DNA of 64,000 nucleotides from Erwinia persicina NBRC 102418 (GCF_001571305.1 NZ_BCTN01000013.1:93224-157223), one strand, 5' to 3'; positions 18,940 to 29,170 are shown, counted from the stretch's first letter. Notes: generated from the sequence alone by a model not told the origin. Program-made: numbers and translations.

Positions 18940-20478
18940 ATGATGAATCACTACACACGTAAGCTGCTGTTAACCGCTGGCCTGCTCGGTAGCGCCGTTG
19001 CACTGCCCGCCTGGGCGGCGAAAGACGTAACCATCGCCGTTGCCTCAAATTTCACCACGCTCGATCCGTACGACGCTAACGATACGCTGTCGCAGGCGGT
19101 GGCAAAGTCCTTCTATCAGGGGCTGTTTGGCTTTGATAAAGCCATGAAGCTGGAAAATGTGCTGGCGGATAGCTATCAGGCCAGCCCGGACGGATTGATT
19201 TACACCATCAAGCTCAAAGGCGGCGTGAAGTTCCAGGACGGTACGCCATTTAACGCCGCGGCGGTCAAGGCTAACCTCGACCGCGCCAGTAACCCGGATA
19301 ATCATCTCAAACGTTATAACCTGTTCAAAACCATCGCGACAACGGAAGTGGTCGATGACAGCACGGTAAAAATTACGCTGAAGCAGCCATTCTCAGCCTT
19401 TATTAACACCCTGGCCAGCCCGGCAGCGGCGATGATCTCGCCGGCCGCACTGAAAAAATACGGTAAGGACATCGGCTTCCACCCGGTGGGCACCGGTCCC
19501 TATGAGTTTGTGACCTGGAACCAGACCGAGTTTGTGAAGGTGAAAAAGTTCGCCGGCTACTGGAAAACGGGTTATCCAAAACTGGACAGCATCACCTGGC
19601 GTCCGGTGGTGGATAACAATACCCGTTCCGCGATGCTGCAAACCGGCGAGGCGAACTTTGCTTTCCCGATCCCGTTTGAGCAGGCCAGGCTGCTGGAAAA
19701 AAACAGCAAACTGGATCTGGTCACCTCACCATCCATTATGCAGCGCTACATCAGCTTTAACGTGACGCAAAAGCCGTTTGATAATCCGAAAGTGCGCGAA
19801 GCGATTAACTACGCGATTAACCGACAGGCTCTGGCGAAAGTGGCGTTTGCCGGTTATGCCACCCCGGCAACGGGTATCGTGCCGCCGTCGATCCAGTATT
19901 CACAAAGTTACCCGGCCCCGGAATACAACCCGGCGAAAGCACGTGAGCTGCTGAAAGAAGCAGGCTATCCCAACGGCTTTACCACGACGTTGTGGTCTTC
20001 TCACAACCACAGCACCGCACAAAAAGTGTTGCAGTTCACCCAGCAACAGCTGGCGCAGGTGGGTATTAAAGTCGAACTGACGGCAATGGATGCCGGCCAG
20101 CGCGCGGCGCAGGTGGAAGATAAAGGCCAGAAAGAGAGCGGTGTCAGAATGTTTTACACCGGCTGGTCTGCGTCGACTGGGGAAGCCAACTGGGCGCTGA
20201 CGCCGCTGTTTGCCACGCAGTCCTGGCCACCGACCATCTTTAACACGGCCTTTTACAGTAATCCGCAGGTTGATAAAGACCTGGCTGATGCGCTGAATAC
20301 TACCGACGGCGAGAAAAAAGCCGCGTTGTACAAAGACGCTCAGGATCGTATCTGGAAAGATCAGCCCTGGGCTCCGCTGGTGGTGGAAAAGCTGGTGTCA
20401 GCCAATACCAAAAATCTGACCGGATTTTATGTGATGCCGGATACCTCGTTCAGCTTTGACGATGCCGACCTGAAGTAA
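18940..20478 (+). CDS. gsiB: GsiB glutathione-binding periplasmic protein
   Basis: Extracellular solute-binding protein family 5, 512 residues, equal in length to E. coli GsiB. Sec signal peptide ending PAWA before AKDVTIAV. Family features: TLDPYDA near the N-terminus, [19 protein letters not shown] and a C-terminal dibasic-rich lobe. Delivers glutathione to GsiCD. Two consecutive ATG codons (18940, 18943) are possible starts. A stable stem-loop follows it before gsiC. Confidence 0.94.
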   Translation: MMNHYTRKLLLTAGLLGSAVALPAWAAKDVTIAVASNFTTLDPYDANDTLSQAVAKSFYQGLFGFDKAMKLENVLADSYQASPDGLIYTIKLKGGVKFQDGTPFNAAAVKANLDRASNPDNHLKRYNLFKTIATTEVVDDSTVKITLKQPFSAFINTLASPAAAMISPAALKKYGKDIGFHPVGTGPYEFVTWNQTEFVKVKKFAGYWKTGYPKLDSITWRPVVDNNTRSAMLQTGEANFAFPIPFEQARLLEKNSKLDLVTSPSIMQRYISFNVTQKPFDNPKVREAINYAINRQALAKVAFAGYATPATGIVPPSIQYSQSYPAPEYNPAKARELLKEAGYPNGFTTTLWSSHNHSTAQKVLQFTQQQLAQVGIKVELTAMDAGQRAAQVEDKGQKESGVRMFYTGWSASTGEANWALTPLFATQSWPPTIFNTAFYSNPQVDKDLADALNTTDGEKKAALYKDAQDRIWKDQPWAPLVVEKLVSANTKNLTGFYVMPDTSFSFDDADLK

Positions 20479-20487
20479 CCGACTGGC

Positions 20488-20510
20488 GCGCCTCCCGAAA
20501 AGGGGGGCGC
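20488..20510 (+). other. Stem-loop between gsiB and gsiC
   Basis: GCGCCTCCC-GAAAA-GGGGGGCGC forms nine pairs including one U-G, with no T-run. Such stems often protect the upstream binding-protein mRNA and lower expression of the downstream permease genes; that role is inference. Confidence 0.6.
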
Positions 20511-20520
20511 AGGGTGCAAG

Positions 20521-21441
20521 ATGCTTAATTACTTTTTAAAACGTTTACTGGGCCTGATCCCCACGCTGCTGATTGTCGCGGTGCTGGTCTTCCTCTTTGT
20601 CCACCTGCTGCCGGGCGATCCGGCACGGCTGATTGCCGGACGCGAAGCCGATGCCGAGGTAGTGGCAATGGTCCGCCAGCAACTGGGCCTGGATCTGCCA
20701 TTACCGCAGCAGTTCTGGCACTACATTACCCACGTTGTGCGCGGCGATTTTGGTATCTCCATGGTGTCAAAACGACCGGTCGCTGAGGAGATCGCCCAGC
20801 GTTTTCTGCCCACCCTGTGGCTGACGCTGACCAGCATGGTGTGGTCGGTTATTTTTGGTATGGCGATTGGTATTGCCTCTGCCGTGTGGCGTAACCGCTG
20901 GCCCGACCGGCTGGGTATGACGCTGGCCGTATCGGGGATTTCGTTCCCGGCATTTGCGCTGGGTATTCTGCTGATGCAGATTTTCTCCGTTGAACTGGGC
21001 TGGCTGCCGACGGTGGGAGCCGATAGCTGGCAGCACTACATTTTACCCTCCATCACCCTGGGAGCCGCCGTGGCGGCCGTCATGGCACGCTTTACCCGTG
21101 CTTCGTTCGTTGAGGTGATGCAGGAAGATTACATGCGTACCGCGCGTGCCAAAGGCGTACGTGAATCGGTGGTGGTGATTAAACACGGACTGAGAAACGC
21201 GATGATCCCGGTGGTGACCATGATGGGGCTTCAGTTTGGCTTCCTGCTTGGCGGATCGATCGTGGTTGAAGTGGTCTTCAACTGGCCGGGTCTGGGGCGA
21301 CTGCTGGTGGATTCGGTGGCCATGCGCGACTATCCGGTGATCCAGGCCGAGGTGCTGCTGTTTTCGCTGGAATTTATCTTGATTAACCTGGTCGTTGATA
21401 TGCTGTATGCGGCTATCAACCCCGCCATTCGCTATAAGTAA
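20521..21441 (+). CDS. gsiC: GsiC glutathione import permease
   Basis: Inner-membrane permease of 306 residues with six hydrophobic segments. DppB-like start ([27 protein letters not shown]), and the ABC-binding EAA loop around [25 protein letters not shown]. Pairs with GsiD. Lies ten bases upstream of gsiD in the same operon. Confidence 0.94.
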   Translation: MLNYFLKRLLGLIPTLLIVAVLVFLFVHLLPGDPARLIAGREADAEVVAMVRQQLGLDLPLPQQFWHYITHVVRGDFGISMVSKRPVAEEIAQRFLPTLWLTLTSMVWSVIFGMAIGIASAVWRNRWPDRLGMTLAVSGISFPAFALGILLMQIFSVELGWLPTVGADSWQHYILPSITLGAAVAAVMARFTRASFVEVMQEDYMRTARAKGVRESVVVIKHGLRNAMIPVVTMMGLQFGFLLGGSIVVEVVFNWPGLGRLLVDSVAMRDYPVIQAEVLLFSLEFILINLVVDMLYAAINPAIRYK

Positions 21442-21450
21442 GGATGCACG

Positions 21451-22356
21451 ATGATTAACTGGCGACGTAACGCCGTCCTCTCTGCGCTGCCGGGTGTCAG
21501 CCCCCATCGCGTCCGTACGCCGTGGCGGGAGTTCTGGCGACGATTCCGCCGTCAGCACGTGGCGATGGTCGCCGCCGTTTTTGTGCTGCTCCTGATCCTG
21601 ACGGCGCTGTTTGCTCCGCTACTTGCGCCCTTTGATGCGGAAAACTTTTTTGATTACGACAGGCTGAATGAAGGGCCGTCGCTGATCCACTGGTTTGGGG
21701 TCGATGCGCTGGGGCGGGATATTTTCAGCCGCGTGCTGCTGGGTAGCCGGCTCTCTCTGGTGGCGGGATTTTTCTCCGTGGCAGTCGGTGCGGCGATTGG
21801 CACATTGCTGGGACTGCTGGCGGGCTATTACGAAGGCTGGTGGGATCGCATCATCATGCGCATTTGTGACGTGCTGTTTGCGTTTCCCGGGATCCTGCTG
21901 GCGATAGCCGTTGTAGCGGTGATGGGCAACGGCATGTCGAACGTGATTCTCGCTGTGGCGATCTTCAGTATTCCGGCTTTTGCCCGGCTGGTGCGGGGGA
22001 ATACGCTGGTCCTCAAGCACCTGACTTACATTGAATCGGCGCGCAGCATTGGCGCGTCAGATCTGACGATTATCCTGCGCCACATCCTGCCCGGAACGCT
22101 GTCATCGATCGTGGTGTATTTCACCATGCGTATTGGTACCTCCATTATTTCTGCGGCCAGTCTGTCGTTCCTTGGACTGGGTGCACAGCCCCCGACGCCG
22201 GAGTGGGGCGCCATGCTCAATGAGGCGCAGGCCGATATGGTGATGGCTCCGCATGTGGCGATTTTCCCCAGTCTGGCAATCTTCCTTACCGTGCTGGCTT
22301 TTAATCTGCTGGGAGATGGCCTGCGTGATGCGCTGGATCCGAAGCTAAAAACCTAG
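21451..22356 (+). CDS. gsiD: GsiD glutathione import permease
   Basis: Second permease of the glutathione importer, 301 residues, DppC-like: cytoplasmic N-terminus with [36 protein letters not shown] loop [21 protein letters not shown], and C-terminal [19 protein letters not shown] precedes the ATG at seven bases. Last gene of iaaA-gsiABCD. E. coli continues with pdeI/dgcI; here lipoprotein genes follow. Confidence 0.94.
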   Translation: MINWRRNAVLSALPGVSPHRVRTPWREFWRRFRRQHVAMVAAVFVLLLILTALFAPLLAPFDAENFFDYDRLNEGPSLIHWFGVDALGRDIFSRVLLGSRLSLVAGFFSVAVGAAIGTLLGLLAGYYEGWWDRIIMRICDVLFAFPGILLAIAVVAVMGNGMSNVILAVAIFSIPAFARLVRGNTLVLKHLTYIESARSIGASDLTIILRHILPGTLSSIVVYFTMRIGTSIISAASLSFLGLGAQPPTPEWGAMLNEAQADMVMAPHVAIFPSLAIFLTVLAFNLLGDGLRDALDPKLKT

Positions 22357-22453
22357 CCCTCAGTGCAGCCTGAACAAATATTGTGCACATTGTCTGGTGA
22401 TTGATGACAGGCGCTCTATGCTTGAATAACCTTCACCCTGTAAGGATATGGCA

Positions 22454-23119
22454 ATGCATTCTGCACGTTTACCTCTGGTCGCCGGGCTGGCAACGTTGTG
22501 TTTAGTGCTGGCGGGCTGTTCGTCTAAAGTGGCTGATACTACTCAATATTCCGGTTTTTTACCGGATTACTCAAAACTGAAGCCGTCCGAATCGCCCAGC
22601 GGCCATCAAACGCTGCGCTGGATTTCGCCGGATGACAAGCTGTCCGACTATCGCGGGATCTATTACACCCCGGTCGTTTACTATCCTGCCGCAAAGCCCA
22701 ATAACCGGGTCAGCCAGGCTACACTCGACCAGATTCGCACGTACCTTGATACCCAGCTTAAAGCCGCAGTTGCGCAGCGCAAGCCGCTGGTGAGTCAGCC
22801 TGAACCCGGTACGCTGGTGATGAAGACCGCCATCACGGCAGTGAACGCGGAAAATCAGGACATGAAAATCTATGAAGTGGTTCCGGTGGCCGCAGTGGTA
22901 GCCAGCACCATGGCCGCATCCGGCCACCGGACGCAGAACAGCGTGCTGTTCCTCGAGGCCGAGCTTCTGGATGCGAAAACCGGGAAACCGGTGATGGAAG
23001 TGGTGCGTAAAGCTTATGGTAAAACGGTGGCAAACAGCAGCGCGCCGATTAACCAGGCCGAGCTGAAAAGTGCTATTGACGAAATGGTTCGTGACGTGGT
23101 CGCACTGCCCGCAGAATAA
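22454..23119 (+). CDS. DUF3313-like lipoprotein of unknown function
   Basis: Predicted lipoprotein of 221 residues. Signal peptide with lipobox LVLAGC (Cys about 22 from this start), followed by a soluble domain with LRWISPDDKLSDYRGIYYTPV and a region near VVPVAAVVASTMAASGHRT that looks like a short amphipathic or membrane-touching segment. I recognise the general pattern of DUF3313 proteins, whose function is unknown. ATG 22454 is preferred over the in-frame ATG at 22448 because AAGGA at 22442-22446 is correctly spaced only for the second. Not in this place in E. coli. It converges on another lipoprotein gene. Confidence 0.72.
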   Translation: MHSARLPLVAGLATLCLVLAGCSSKVADTTQYSGFLPDYSKLKPSESPSGHQTLRWISPDDKLSDYRGIYYTPVVYYPAAKPNNRVSQATLDQIRTYLDTQLKAAVAQRKPLVSQPEPGTLVMKTAITAVNAENQDMKIYEVVPVAAVVASTMAASGHRTQNSVLFLEAELLDAKTGKPVMEVVRKAYGKTVANSSAPINQAELKSAIDEMVRDVVALPAE

Positions 23120-23131
23120 GGCATCGGGTCA

Positions 23132-23157
23132 GTGGCGACCGCTGTTGCGGTCGCCAC
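23132..23157. terminator. Hairpin between the two convergent lipoprotein genes
   Basis: Perfect stem GTGGCGACCGC-TGTT-GCGGTCGCCAC with only a short T-run (GTTTA) on the plus side. Probably terminates the upstream lipoprotein gene. Confidence 0.6.
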
Positions 23158-23167
23158 CGTTTAACCG

Positions 23168-23893
23168 TTAACGCATCATATTTTCTAATTTACTCACCGT
23201 ATTCGACAGCTCAGTCACCAACGGCTGTAATTTTTGCTGAATGGCGTTGTACTGATCCAGTGCCTTCTGATCGGTGAACTGAACGCTGTTACCGATAATC
23301 TTCACCTTATCACCCTGCTGTTTCAGCAGATCGACCTGACTGACTACCAGAGCCAGCGTTTCCGGCACCAGCGTGGCGATCTGGCGCGCCACGTCATCAG
23401 GCTGTGCTACCAGTTTGGTATACACCTGATCGTAGACCGCTTTCAGATCTTCCGGCTGCTTCAGCGCCTGGTGTTTCGCATCAGCCTCCGCGCGTTGTTT
23501 GGCAAGCGCAGGCTCCCATGCTTTACTGTCAGCGGCCATTTTGCTCATTTCATCGCGTTTAGCTATCAGCGTTGTGACCGAACCCACGTGGTTCAGGCTG
23601 GAAAAAACAGGCACCAGCGACGCGTTAAATATCTCACTCATTCCCTGGTGATAATCGGTCAGGATCGCATAGTCACTGGCATAAGGACCGAAGGCCTTCT
23701 TCTCATCGTCGGTCAGCTGCGGAACAGCCAGTTGAGATTTCGCCAGCACGCGGGTTTGCAGGAACTCAATAAAAGCCTTGCGCTGTTCAGGCTCTTTGTC
23801 GCCACAGCCGCTCAGCGTCAGCAGTAAAGCCAGCATGATAAAAGGCAACAGCAGAAAACGTGCGAAGCCTGTCTGTGTTAATCGTGAAGTCAT
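23168..23893 (-). CDS. DUF3053 (YiaF-like) lipoprotein
   Basis: Predicted lipoprotein of 241 residues: signal peptide with lipobox TLSGC (Cys 30), then GDKEPEQRKAFIEFLQ, which is the same opening as E. coli YiaF. The rest is mostly helical, with many charged and Gln/Ala-rich stretches. Function unknown. Residues after the Cys are Gly-Asp, so sorting is probably to the outer membrane but not certain. In E. coli yiaF lies in another region, so this is a family member rather than a positional orthologue. Confidence 0.78.
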   Translation of the reverse strand: MTSRLTQTGFARFLLLPFIMLALLLTLSGCGDKEPEQRKAFIEFLQTRVLAKSQLAVPQLTDDEKKAFGPYASDYAILTDYHQGMSEIFNASLVPVFSSLNHVGSVTTLIAKRDEMSKMAADSKAWEPALAKQRAEADAKHQALKQPEDLKAVYDQVYTKLVAQPDDVARQIATLVPETLALVVSQVDLLKQQGDKVKIIGNSVQFTDQKALDQYNAIQQKLQPLVTELSNTVSKLENMMR

Positions 23894-24032
23894 CAGAACT
23901 ATCCCTTGTCGTATTGAATGAAGGTATTGCAGGTCACAGCCGGAGAAATATAGCGCAGTGCGCCAGATAATTCGGCAATTACTGACAACTTAGCTAAATT
24001 TATTTAACAAATGGTTACAAGGAGCAATTACG

Positions 24033-25145
24033 ATGAGGCATTACCTGGCGGCATTCGCGTTCCTTCCGGCGTTATTACTCAGCCCTTTTGTGCTGGCGAA
24101 TAAGGTTCAGGTAGAGGTACTGCAGGACAGGCTTGACCATCCGTGGTCGCTGGCCTTTTTACCCGAAGATCAGGGACTGCTGATCACCGAGCGATCCGGC
24201 CAGCTGCGGCGCTGGCAGGCGGGGAAGGGCCTGTCGCCAGCGATCGCCGGCGTGCCTGACGTCTGGTCGCAGCGCCAGGGGGGATTACTGGATGTGGTGC
24301 TGGCCCCGGACTTTACCAGCAGCCGACGTGTCTGGCTCAGTTATACCGTAGCCGGGCATGATGGTCGTGCCGGGGCCGCCGTAGGCTATGCCCGCCTGAG
24401 TGATGATTATCTTCGCTTAACCGATTTCCGTGAAGTCCTGCGCCAGCAGGGCGTGTCAACCGGGGCGAATCTGGGTACCAGGATGGCCTTTGACCGTAGC
24501 GGCCACCTGTTTATCGCCTTTGGTGATAATTTCCAGGCGGAAAAAGCGCAGGATCTGTCAGCGCTTCAGGGGAAAATTATTCGCCTGAATGCCGATGGTT
24601 CCGTACCGGCCGATAATCCACTGGCACATAAAGCGGGAGCGCGTTCAGAGATCTGGAGCTGGGGAATGCGTAACCCACAGGGGCTGGCTATGAACCCCGC
24701 CAGCGGTGAAATCTGGGAAAGTGAGCACGGGCCGCGTGGCGGCGATGAAATCAACATTCCGCGCAAGGGTAAGAATTACGGCTGGCCGCTGGCGACATGG
24801 GGCATTGATTACAGCGGTGAGAAGGTACCCGGTTCGAAAGGAGGACGGGTGGCGGGCACGGAACAGCCGGTTTTATACTGGAAGGTCTCCCCGGCGATCA
24901 GCGGCATGGCATTCTACAGCGGCAGCCGTTTTCCGCAGTGGAAAGACGCTCTGTTTATCGGCGCGCTGAAAGAAAAGAACCTGATCCAGCTGCGGGTGAA
25001 CGGTGACCGGGTTGAAGAACAGGCGCGGTTGCTGACCGATCGTGGCGAGCGTATTCGTGACGTGCGCAGCGGGCCGGACGGCTGGCTGTATGTGCTGACC
25101 GATGAGAGTAACGGCAAGCTGCTCAGGGTAGGGCTGCAGCCCTGA
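24033..25145 (+). CDS. yliI: YliI/Asd, PQQ-dependent aldose sugar dehydrogenase
   Basis: Periplasmic six-bladed beta-propeller of 370 residues that oxidises aldoses at C1 using pyrroloquinoline quinone. Signal peptide cleaved after about residue 22 (VLA). Landmarks: DHPWSLAFLPE, QGGLLDVVLAPDF, EIWSWGMRNPQGLAMNP, SEHGPRGGDEIN, KGKNYGWP and RIRDVRSGPDGWLYVLTDES. It matches E. coli YliI throughout. AGGAG precedes the ATG. Holoenzyme depends on PQQ supply; no PQQ biosynthesis genes are in the window. Confidence 0.92.
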   Translation: MRHYLAAFAFLPALLLSPFVLANKVQVEVLQDRLDHPWSLAFLPEDQGLLITERSGQLRRWQAGKGLSPAIAGVPDVWSQRQGGLLDVVLAPDFTSSRRVWLSYTVAGHDGRAGAAVGYARLSDDYLRLTDFREVLRQQGVSTGANLGTRMAFDRSGHLFIAFGDNFQAEKAQDLSALQGKIIRLNADGSVPADNPLAHKAGARSEIWSWGMRNPQGLAMNPASGEIWESEHGPRGGDEINIPRKGKNYGWPLATWGIDYSGEKVPGSKGGRVAGTEQPVLYWKVSPAISGMAFYSGSRFPQWKDALFIGALKEKNLIQLRVNGDRVEEQARLLTDRGERIRDVRSGPDGWLYVLTDESNGKLLRVGLQP

Positions 25146-25153
25146 TCAGGTCG

Positions 25154-25177
25154 GGGCTGACCTGTTGGGGTCAGCCC
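25154..25177. terminator. Hairpin between yliI and the HAD gene
   Basis: Perfect stem GGGCTGACC-TGTTGG-GGTCAGCCC between convergent genes, lacking a clear T-run. Confidence 0.5.
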
Positions 25178-25183
25178 TGTGGG

Positions 25184-25840
25184 CTATCTGGCCCAGTGGC
25201 AAATGTCCCAGCCGCGCTGCTGTGCCAGTCGCTCCAGCGCAGCGGCGGGATTAATCACAGCCGCGCGATCCGCATATTCCAGCATGGCAACATCATTGAT
25301 TGAGTCACTGTAAGCCCACCTATGGGAAAAGGGCGCTGCTTTCTGCGCTGCCTGCCACTCTTTTATCCGTGCGACCTTGCCTTCTTTATAGGTCAGCGTG
25401 CCATAGATCTGCCCACTGTAGCGGTCATCGATAACTTCTACGCCTATCGCCAGTGCCCCACATGCCCCCAGCTGTTCGGCTATCGGTGCGACCAGATGCT
25501 CGCCGCTGGCTGAAATCACCAGAATGGTATCTCCCCGCTGCCGGTGCCACGCCATGCGTTCCCGCGCGGCAGGGTAGACGCGGGGCAGGATATCGCGCTG
25601 GATAAAGCGGCGGATCCACCCAGACACCGTGGAGGCAGCCATACCGTTCAGCGGTGACAGTGTGGTGTGCATATACTCCTCCATGGACAACGTTCCCTGA
25701 TAGTACTGCTCCATCAGGGCCCGCTCCTCATCGATCAGTCCGGCGGGGGCAAACCCCTGCGCAACCAGCCAGCGCAGCCACAGGCCGGTGCTGTCTTCGC
25801 AAATCAGTGTTTCGTCGAGATCGAACAGCGCTAAATCCAT
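25184..25840 (-). CDS. HAD-superfamily subclass IB phosphatase
   Basis: Hydrolase of 218 residues resembling phosphoserine phosphatase-type HAD-IB enzymes. Motif I DLDETL (nucleophile Asp near residue 7), motif II ISASG (Ser near 100), a Lys in KEGKVARIKEW (motif III), and motif IV YSDSINDVAML. A helical cap lies between motifs I and II. Substrate unknown. Three ATGs occur in tandem (25846, 25843, 25840); the last is best spaced from AGGAG. A longer upstream extension has no motifs and was dropped. Not at this position in E. coli, where gstB lies near. Confidence 0.8.
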   Translation of the reverse strand: MDLALFDLDETLICEDSTGLWLRWLVAQGFAPAGLIDEERALMEQYYQGTLSMEEYMHTTLSPLNGMAASTVSGWIRRFIQRDILPRVYPAARERMAWHRQRGDTILVISASGEHLVAPIAEQLGACGALAIGVEVIDDRYSGQIYGTLTYKEGKVARIKEWQAAQKAAPFSHRWAYSDSINDVAMLEYADRAAVINPAAALERLAQQRGWDICHWAR

Positions 25841-26113
25841 CATCATACTCCTCTGGCAGTGGCGGCCCAGAGTAGCGGATTTTTGTGACAGGCTTAACTG
25901 TTCGCGGCAAATTCGGATTTTCGCCCGTTTTAATCGCAGAAAAAATGACGAAAAATCAGCCAGTGAGACAGGAAAAATCTGCCAGATTGAATAAACTCTA
26001 AGAAACTTTACGGTTAAGTTGTTCATTTTCTGGGTATAACGCCTTAGTGTAGGGCAGTTAAACGCCTGGTTTCACTTTTATAATTGCCTTTCAAATGGAT
26101 AAGCGGTCACCCC

Positions 26114-27319
26114 ATGAAAAATACGTCCCTTCCTTCCCGTGTTTTTGCACTGGCTACCCCCACCACATTAATACTGCTCTCGCTGTCTACTGCTTATGCT
26201 GAGCAGGCTCCCGCTGCCCCGCAGATAGAAGCGAAGGCCTGGGTGCTGATGGATTATCACAGTGGAAAGGTGCTGGCCGAATCGAATGCTGATGAGCGTC
26301 TTGATCCTGCAAGTCTGACCAAAATGATGGCCAGCTATGTGACCGGTCAGGCGCTGAAAGCGGGCAAGATCAGCAAAGATGATATGGTCACTGTCGGGAA
26401 GGACGCCTGGGCCACCGGAAACCCGATTTTACAGGGATCATCGCTGATGTTTCTTAAGCCGGGCGATCGCATTCCTGTGTCGGAACTCAACAAAGGCATC
26501 GTTATTCAGTCAGGTAATGATGCCAGTATTGCGCTTGCCGACCATGTGGCAGGGAGCCAGGACTCCTTTGTCGGCCTGATGAACAATTATGTGCAGGCGC
26601 TGGGGCTGAAAAACACCCACTTCAAAACGGTGCACGGGCTGGATTCTTCCGGACAGTACAGTACCGCACGCGACATGGCGCTGATTGGGCAGGCGCTGAT
26701 CCGCGATGTGCCGGAGGAGTATGCGCTGCACAAAGAGAAAGAATTCACGTTCAATAAGATCCGCCAGTACAACCGTAACCGGTTGCTGTGGAGCACCAAT
26801 CTTCAGGTCGATGGTATCAAGACCGGACACACGTCCGGCGCAGGAAATAACCTTGTGGCCTCAGCCGTTGACGGCGATCAGCGGCTGATCTCGGTGGTGC
26901 TGGGCGCGGCCACCGACGCCATCCGCTTCCGGGAAAGTGAAAAACTGCTGACATGGGGCTTTCGTTTTTACGAGACGGTGACACCGATTAAGGCAGGGAA
27001 TGCGTTTGCTACCCAGCGCGTCTGGTTCGGTGACCGGAAAGAGGTCAATCTGGGTGTGGCGAAAGATGCGGCGATCACCCTGCCCAAAGGCCAGCTGAAA
27101 AATCTCAAGGCCAGCTTTACGCTTGCCCAGCCGCAGCTGACGGCACCGCTGGCAAAAAATCAGGTGGTAGGGACCATCGACTTCCAGCTGGACGGAAAAT
27201 CCATCGCGCAGCGGCCGCTGGTGGTATTAGATGAGGTGAAAGAGGCAGGCTTCTTTGGGCGTATCTGGGACTACATCATGATGAAAATGAACGGCTGGTT
27301 TGGCAGTTGGTTCGCTTAA
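26114..27319 (+). CDS. dacC: DacC, D-alanyl-D-alanine carboxypeptidase (PBP6)
   Basis: Removes the terminal D-Ala of peptidoglycan pentapeptides. 401 residues: signal peptide ending AYA, catalytic SLTKMM (SxxK serine), SGNDA (SxN) and KTGHTSG (KTG) motifs, a beta-rich C-terminal domain and an amphipathic C-terminal helix ([13 protein letters not shown]) that attaches it to the inner membrane. Very close to E. coli DacC, including ATGNP and [12 protein letters not shown] regions. ATG 26114 is preferred to the upstream TTG-initiated frame, although its ribosome-binding site is weak. Confidence 0.95.
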   Translation: MKNTSLPSRVFALATPTTLILLSLSTAYAEQAPAAPQIEAKAWVLMDYHSGKVLAESNADERLDPASLTKMMASYVTGQALKAGKISKDDMVTVGKDAWATGNPILQGSSLMFLKPGDRIPVSELNKGIVIQSGNDASIALADHVAGSQDSFVGLMNNYVQALGLKNTHFKTVHGLDSSGQYSTARDMALIGQALIRDVPEEYALHKEKEFTFNKIRQYNRNRLLWSTNLQVDGIKTGHTSGAGNNLVASAVDGDQRLISVVLGAATDAIRFRESEKLLTWGFRFYETVTPIKAGNAFATQRVWFGDRKEVNLGVAKDAAITLPKGQLKNLKASFTLAQPQLTAPLAKNQVVGTIDFQLDGKSIAQRPLVVLDEVKEAGFFGRIWDYIMMKMNGWFGSWFA

Positions 27320-27327
27320 TCAGTAAG

Positions 27328-27353
27328 GGGCCGACCCGTTTACCGGTCGGCCC
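27328..27353. terminator. Hairpin between convergent dacC and sdaC
   Basis: Stem GGGCCGACC-CGTTTACC-GGTCGGCCC in the 40-base gap between stops; no T-run on either side. Confidence 0.5.
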
Positions 27354-27359
27354 ACCGCA

Positions 27360-28643
27360 TCAGAACAGGTCGTAAGCGACGGCTGAAATCGCCACCAGGC
27401 CAACCAGCACCACAAAGACATTACTCAGTTTACCGCTGTATTTGCGCATTGCCGGCACTTTGTTGATGGCATACATCGGCATCAGGAACAGCAGGACGGC
27501 AATGATCGGGCCGCCCAGGCTTTCAATCAGACCCAGAATACTCGGATCCAGCGTGGCGACAATCCAGGTCGTTACCAGCATAAACAGCGCTGTAAAGCGA
27601 TTCAGTTTATGTTCGGCGATGGATTTTCCACGACTGCGCAGCATTTTGTTAACGGTACCGTTAAAGCCTTCACGTGCGCCAAGGTAGTGACCCAGGAAGG
27701 ATTTCGTAATGGCCACCATTGCAATGACGGGGGCCAGCCACGCCATCAGCGGGGTATCAAAATGGTTGGCCAGGTAAGAGAGGATAGAGATGTTCTGCGC
27801 TTTGGCTTCCGCCAGGTTGGCCGGCGTCAGGCTCAGTACGCAACTGAACACGAAGAACATCACGGTGAGCACCATCATCACATGGCTGCGTGCCAGAATG
27901 CGTGAGCATTTAGGCTCTGCCTGGTCGCCATACTCTTCGCGCTTGGCCACGGCAAAGGCGGAGATAATCGGGGAGTGGTTGAAGGAAAAAACCATGACCG
28001 GAATAGCCAGCCACAGGGTCATCATCAGCCCTTTTCCGGTTCCGCTCATGCTGACGTTATCAAAAATCGCGCTGCTCCAGTGCGGGATCAGATAGAGCGC
28101 CAGCACCATCAGCACCAGCACAAACGGATACACCAGTACGCTCATGGTTTTGACGATAATCTCTTTGCCAAAACGCACAATAGTCATCAGCCCGACAATC
28201 AGAATCAGCGCCAGCAGGGCGCGTGGCGGTGCCTGCAGATGCAGTTGATGGGTCATAAAGCTTTCAACGGTATTGGTGATCGCCACGCTGTAGACCAGCA
28301 GGATTGGGTAGATGGCAAAGAAGTAGAGCAGCGTAATCAGTTTACCGGCCCCCACACCAAAATGTTCTTCAACCACTTCAGTGATATCTTCGCCCGGCTG
28401 ACGGCCTGAAAGCACAAAACGGCACAAACCACGGTGAGCAAAAAAAGTCATCGGGAAGGCCAGTACCGCCATGATGATCAGCGGGATCAACCCGCCAATG
28501 CCGGCATTGATCGGCAGAAACAGCACGCCGGCACCGATAGCCGTGCCGTACAGGCCGAGCATCCACATGGTGTCAGTTTTACGCCAGACGCTGGCATCCT
28601 GTGTTGCTTCGGGGCTCAACACCGCCGTTTGGGATGTGTCCAT
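27360..28643 (-). CDS. sdaC: SdaC serine/proton symporter (HAAAP family)
   Basis: Inner-membrane serine transporter of 427 residues with eleven hydrophobic segments. It shares long stretches with E. coli SdaC: WRKTDTMWMLGLYGTAIGAG, GEDITEVVEEHFG, MVFSFNHSPIISAFAVAKREE, FLGHYLGAREGFNG and MYAINKVPAMRKYSG. Start 28643 (MDTSQTAV) has GGAGA upstream; the longer frame is not supported. In E. coli sdaC is paired with serine deaminase sdaB in another chromosomal region; here no deaminase gene adjoins. A CRP-type site lies 170 bases upstream. Confidence 0.92.
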   Translation of the reverse strand: MDTSQTAVLSPEATQDASVWRKTDTMWMLGLYGTAIGAGVLFLPINAGIGGLIPLIIMAVLAFPMTFFAHRGLCRFVLSGRQPGEDITEVVEEHFGVGAGKLITLLYFFAIYPILLVYSVAITNTVESFMTHQLHLQAPPRALLALILIVGLMTIVRFGKEIIVKTMSVLVYPFVLVLMVLALYLIPHWSSAIFDNVSMSGTGKGLMMTLWLAIPVMVFSFNHSPIISAFAVAKREEYGDQAEPKCSRILARSHVMMVLTVMFFVFSCVLSLTPANLAEAKAQNISILSYLANHFDTPLMAWLAPVIAMVAITKSFLGHYLGAREGFNGTVNKMLRSRGKSIAEHKLNRFTALFMLVTTWIVATLDPSILGLIESLGGPIIAVLLFLMPMYAINKVPAMRKYSGKLSNVFVVLVGLVAISAVAYDLF

Positions 28644-28804
28644 GATTTCTCCAGGGTTAAAAGGTAAAAACAATTAACTAAATCGTATTTCATTCGCCTC
28701 TACAGAATTAGCCTCTGATTACGGCTTTAATTAATTACTCTGTTTTAATGGCGCACACTTTACCACCAGAAAAAATAGATGAAAGCACTGTCTTTGTGGT
28801 TACC

Positions 28805-28820
28805 GGTGATCGTAATCACA
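28805..28820. promoter_or_regulatory. CRP-type site upstream of sdaC
   Basis: GGTGA-TCGTAA-TCACA matches nine of ten CRP core positions and is centred about 170 bases before the sdaC start. E. coli sdaC is known to be under cAMP-CRP control, which supports the call. Confidence 0.6.
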
Positions 28821-29043
28821 CTTTCACTACCTTTTTTAGAGGGAATGTCTGCGGGTGTGTTTTTTAAGGGTGTTAATCACCAGATTACCGCTGTTTAAAC
28901 AGCCATTTACACTGCTTTTTTTGTTTTTTAACTGGGTAAGTAGTGAGCTGCTCTGCTTATAATAACGGCGGTTTTTATTAAATAACACTATTTATCAGTG
29001 GGTTGTGTTTTTCTGATGGGGTGGGTTTTTTCCGGCTGGGAGC

Positions 29044-29096
29044 TATTGCGCAACAGGTAAAATAACGGGCGTGATTAAAGCGCGTGTTGCGCAATA
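29044..29096. promoter_or_regulatory. Paired TTGCGCAA palindromes forming a 12-base inverted repeat
   Basis: TATTGCGCAACA (29044-29055) and its exact reverse complement TGTTGCGCAATA (29085-29096). Each half contains the palindrome TTGCGCAA; the two copies are 41 bases apart, about four helical turns. The regulator is not recognised. It could alternatively be an RNA hairpin with a 29-base loop. Confidence 0.6.
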
Positions 29097-29170
29097 AATA
29101 ACGCCCCCGCTGTCTGAAATAACAGCAAAGTTTTCGTGTTTTAAAAGAAGGTACGATGATCTGCATCAAT

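Larger units (their letters stand above)
28644..29170. other. Long AT-rich regulatory gap between sdaC and ybjG
   Basis: No gene seen. It holds the sdaC upstream region, a CRP-like site at 28805-28820 and a pair of identical TTGCGCAA palindromes at 29046 and 29087. The remainder is AT-rich without further structure that I can name. Confidence 0.6.

Noticed and set aside
24566..24766. Antisense ORFs inside yliI and many other long genes
   Set aside because: They are frame shadows of GC-rich coding sequence with Arg/Pro/Ser-rich translations and no initiation signals.
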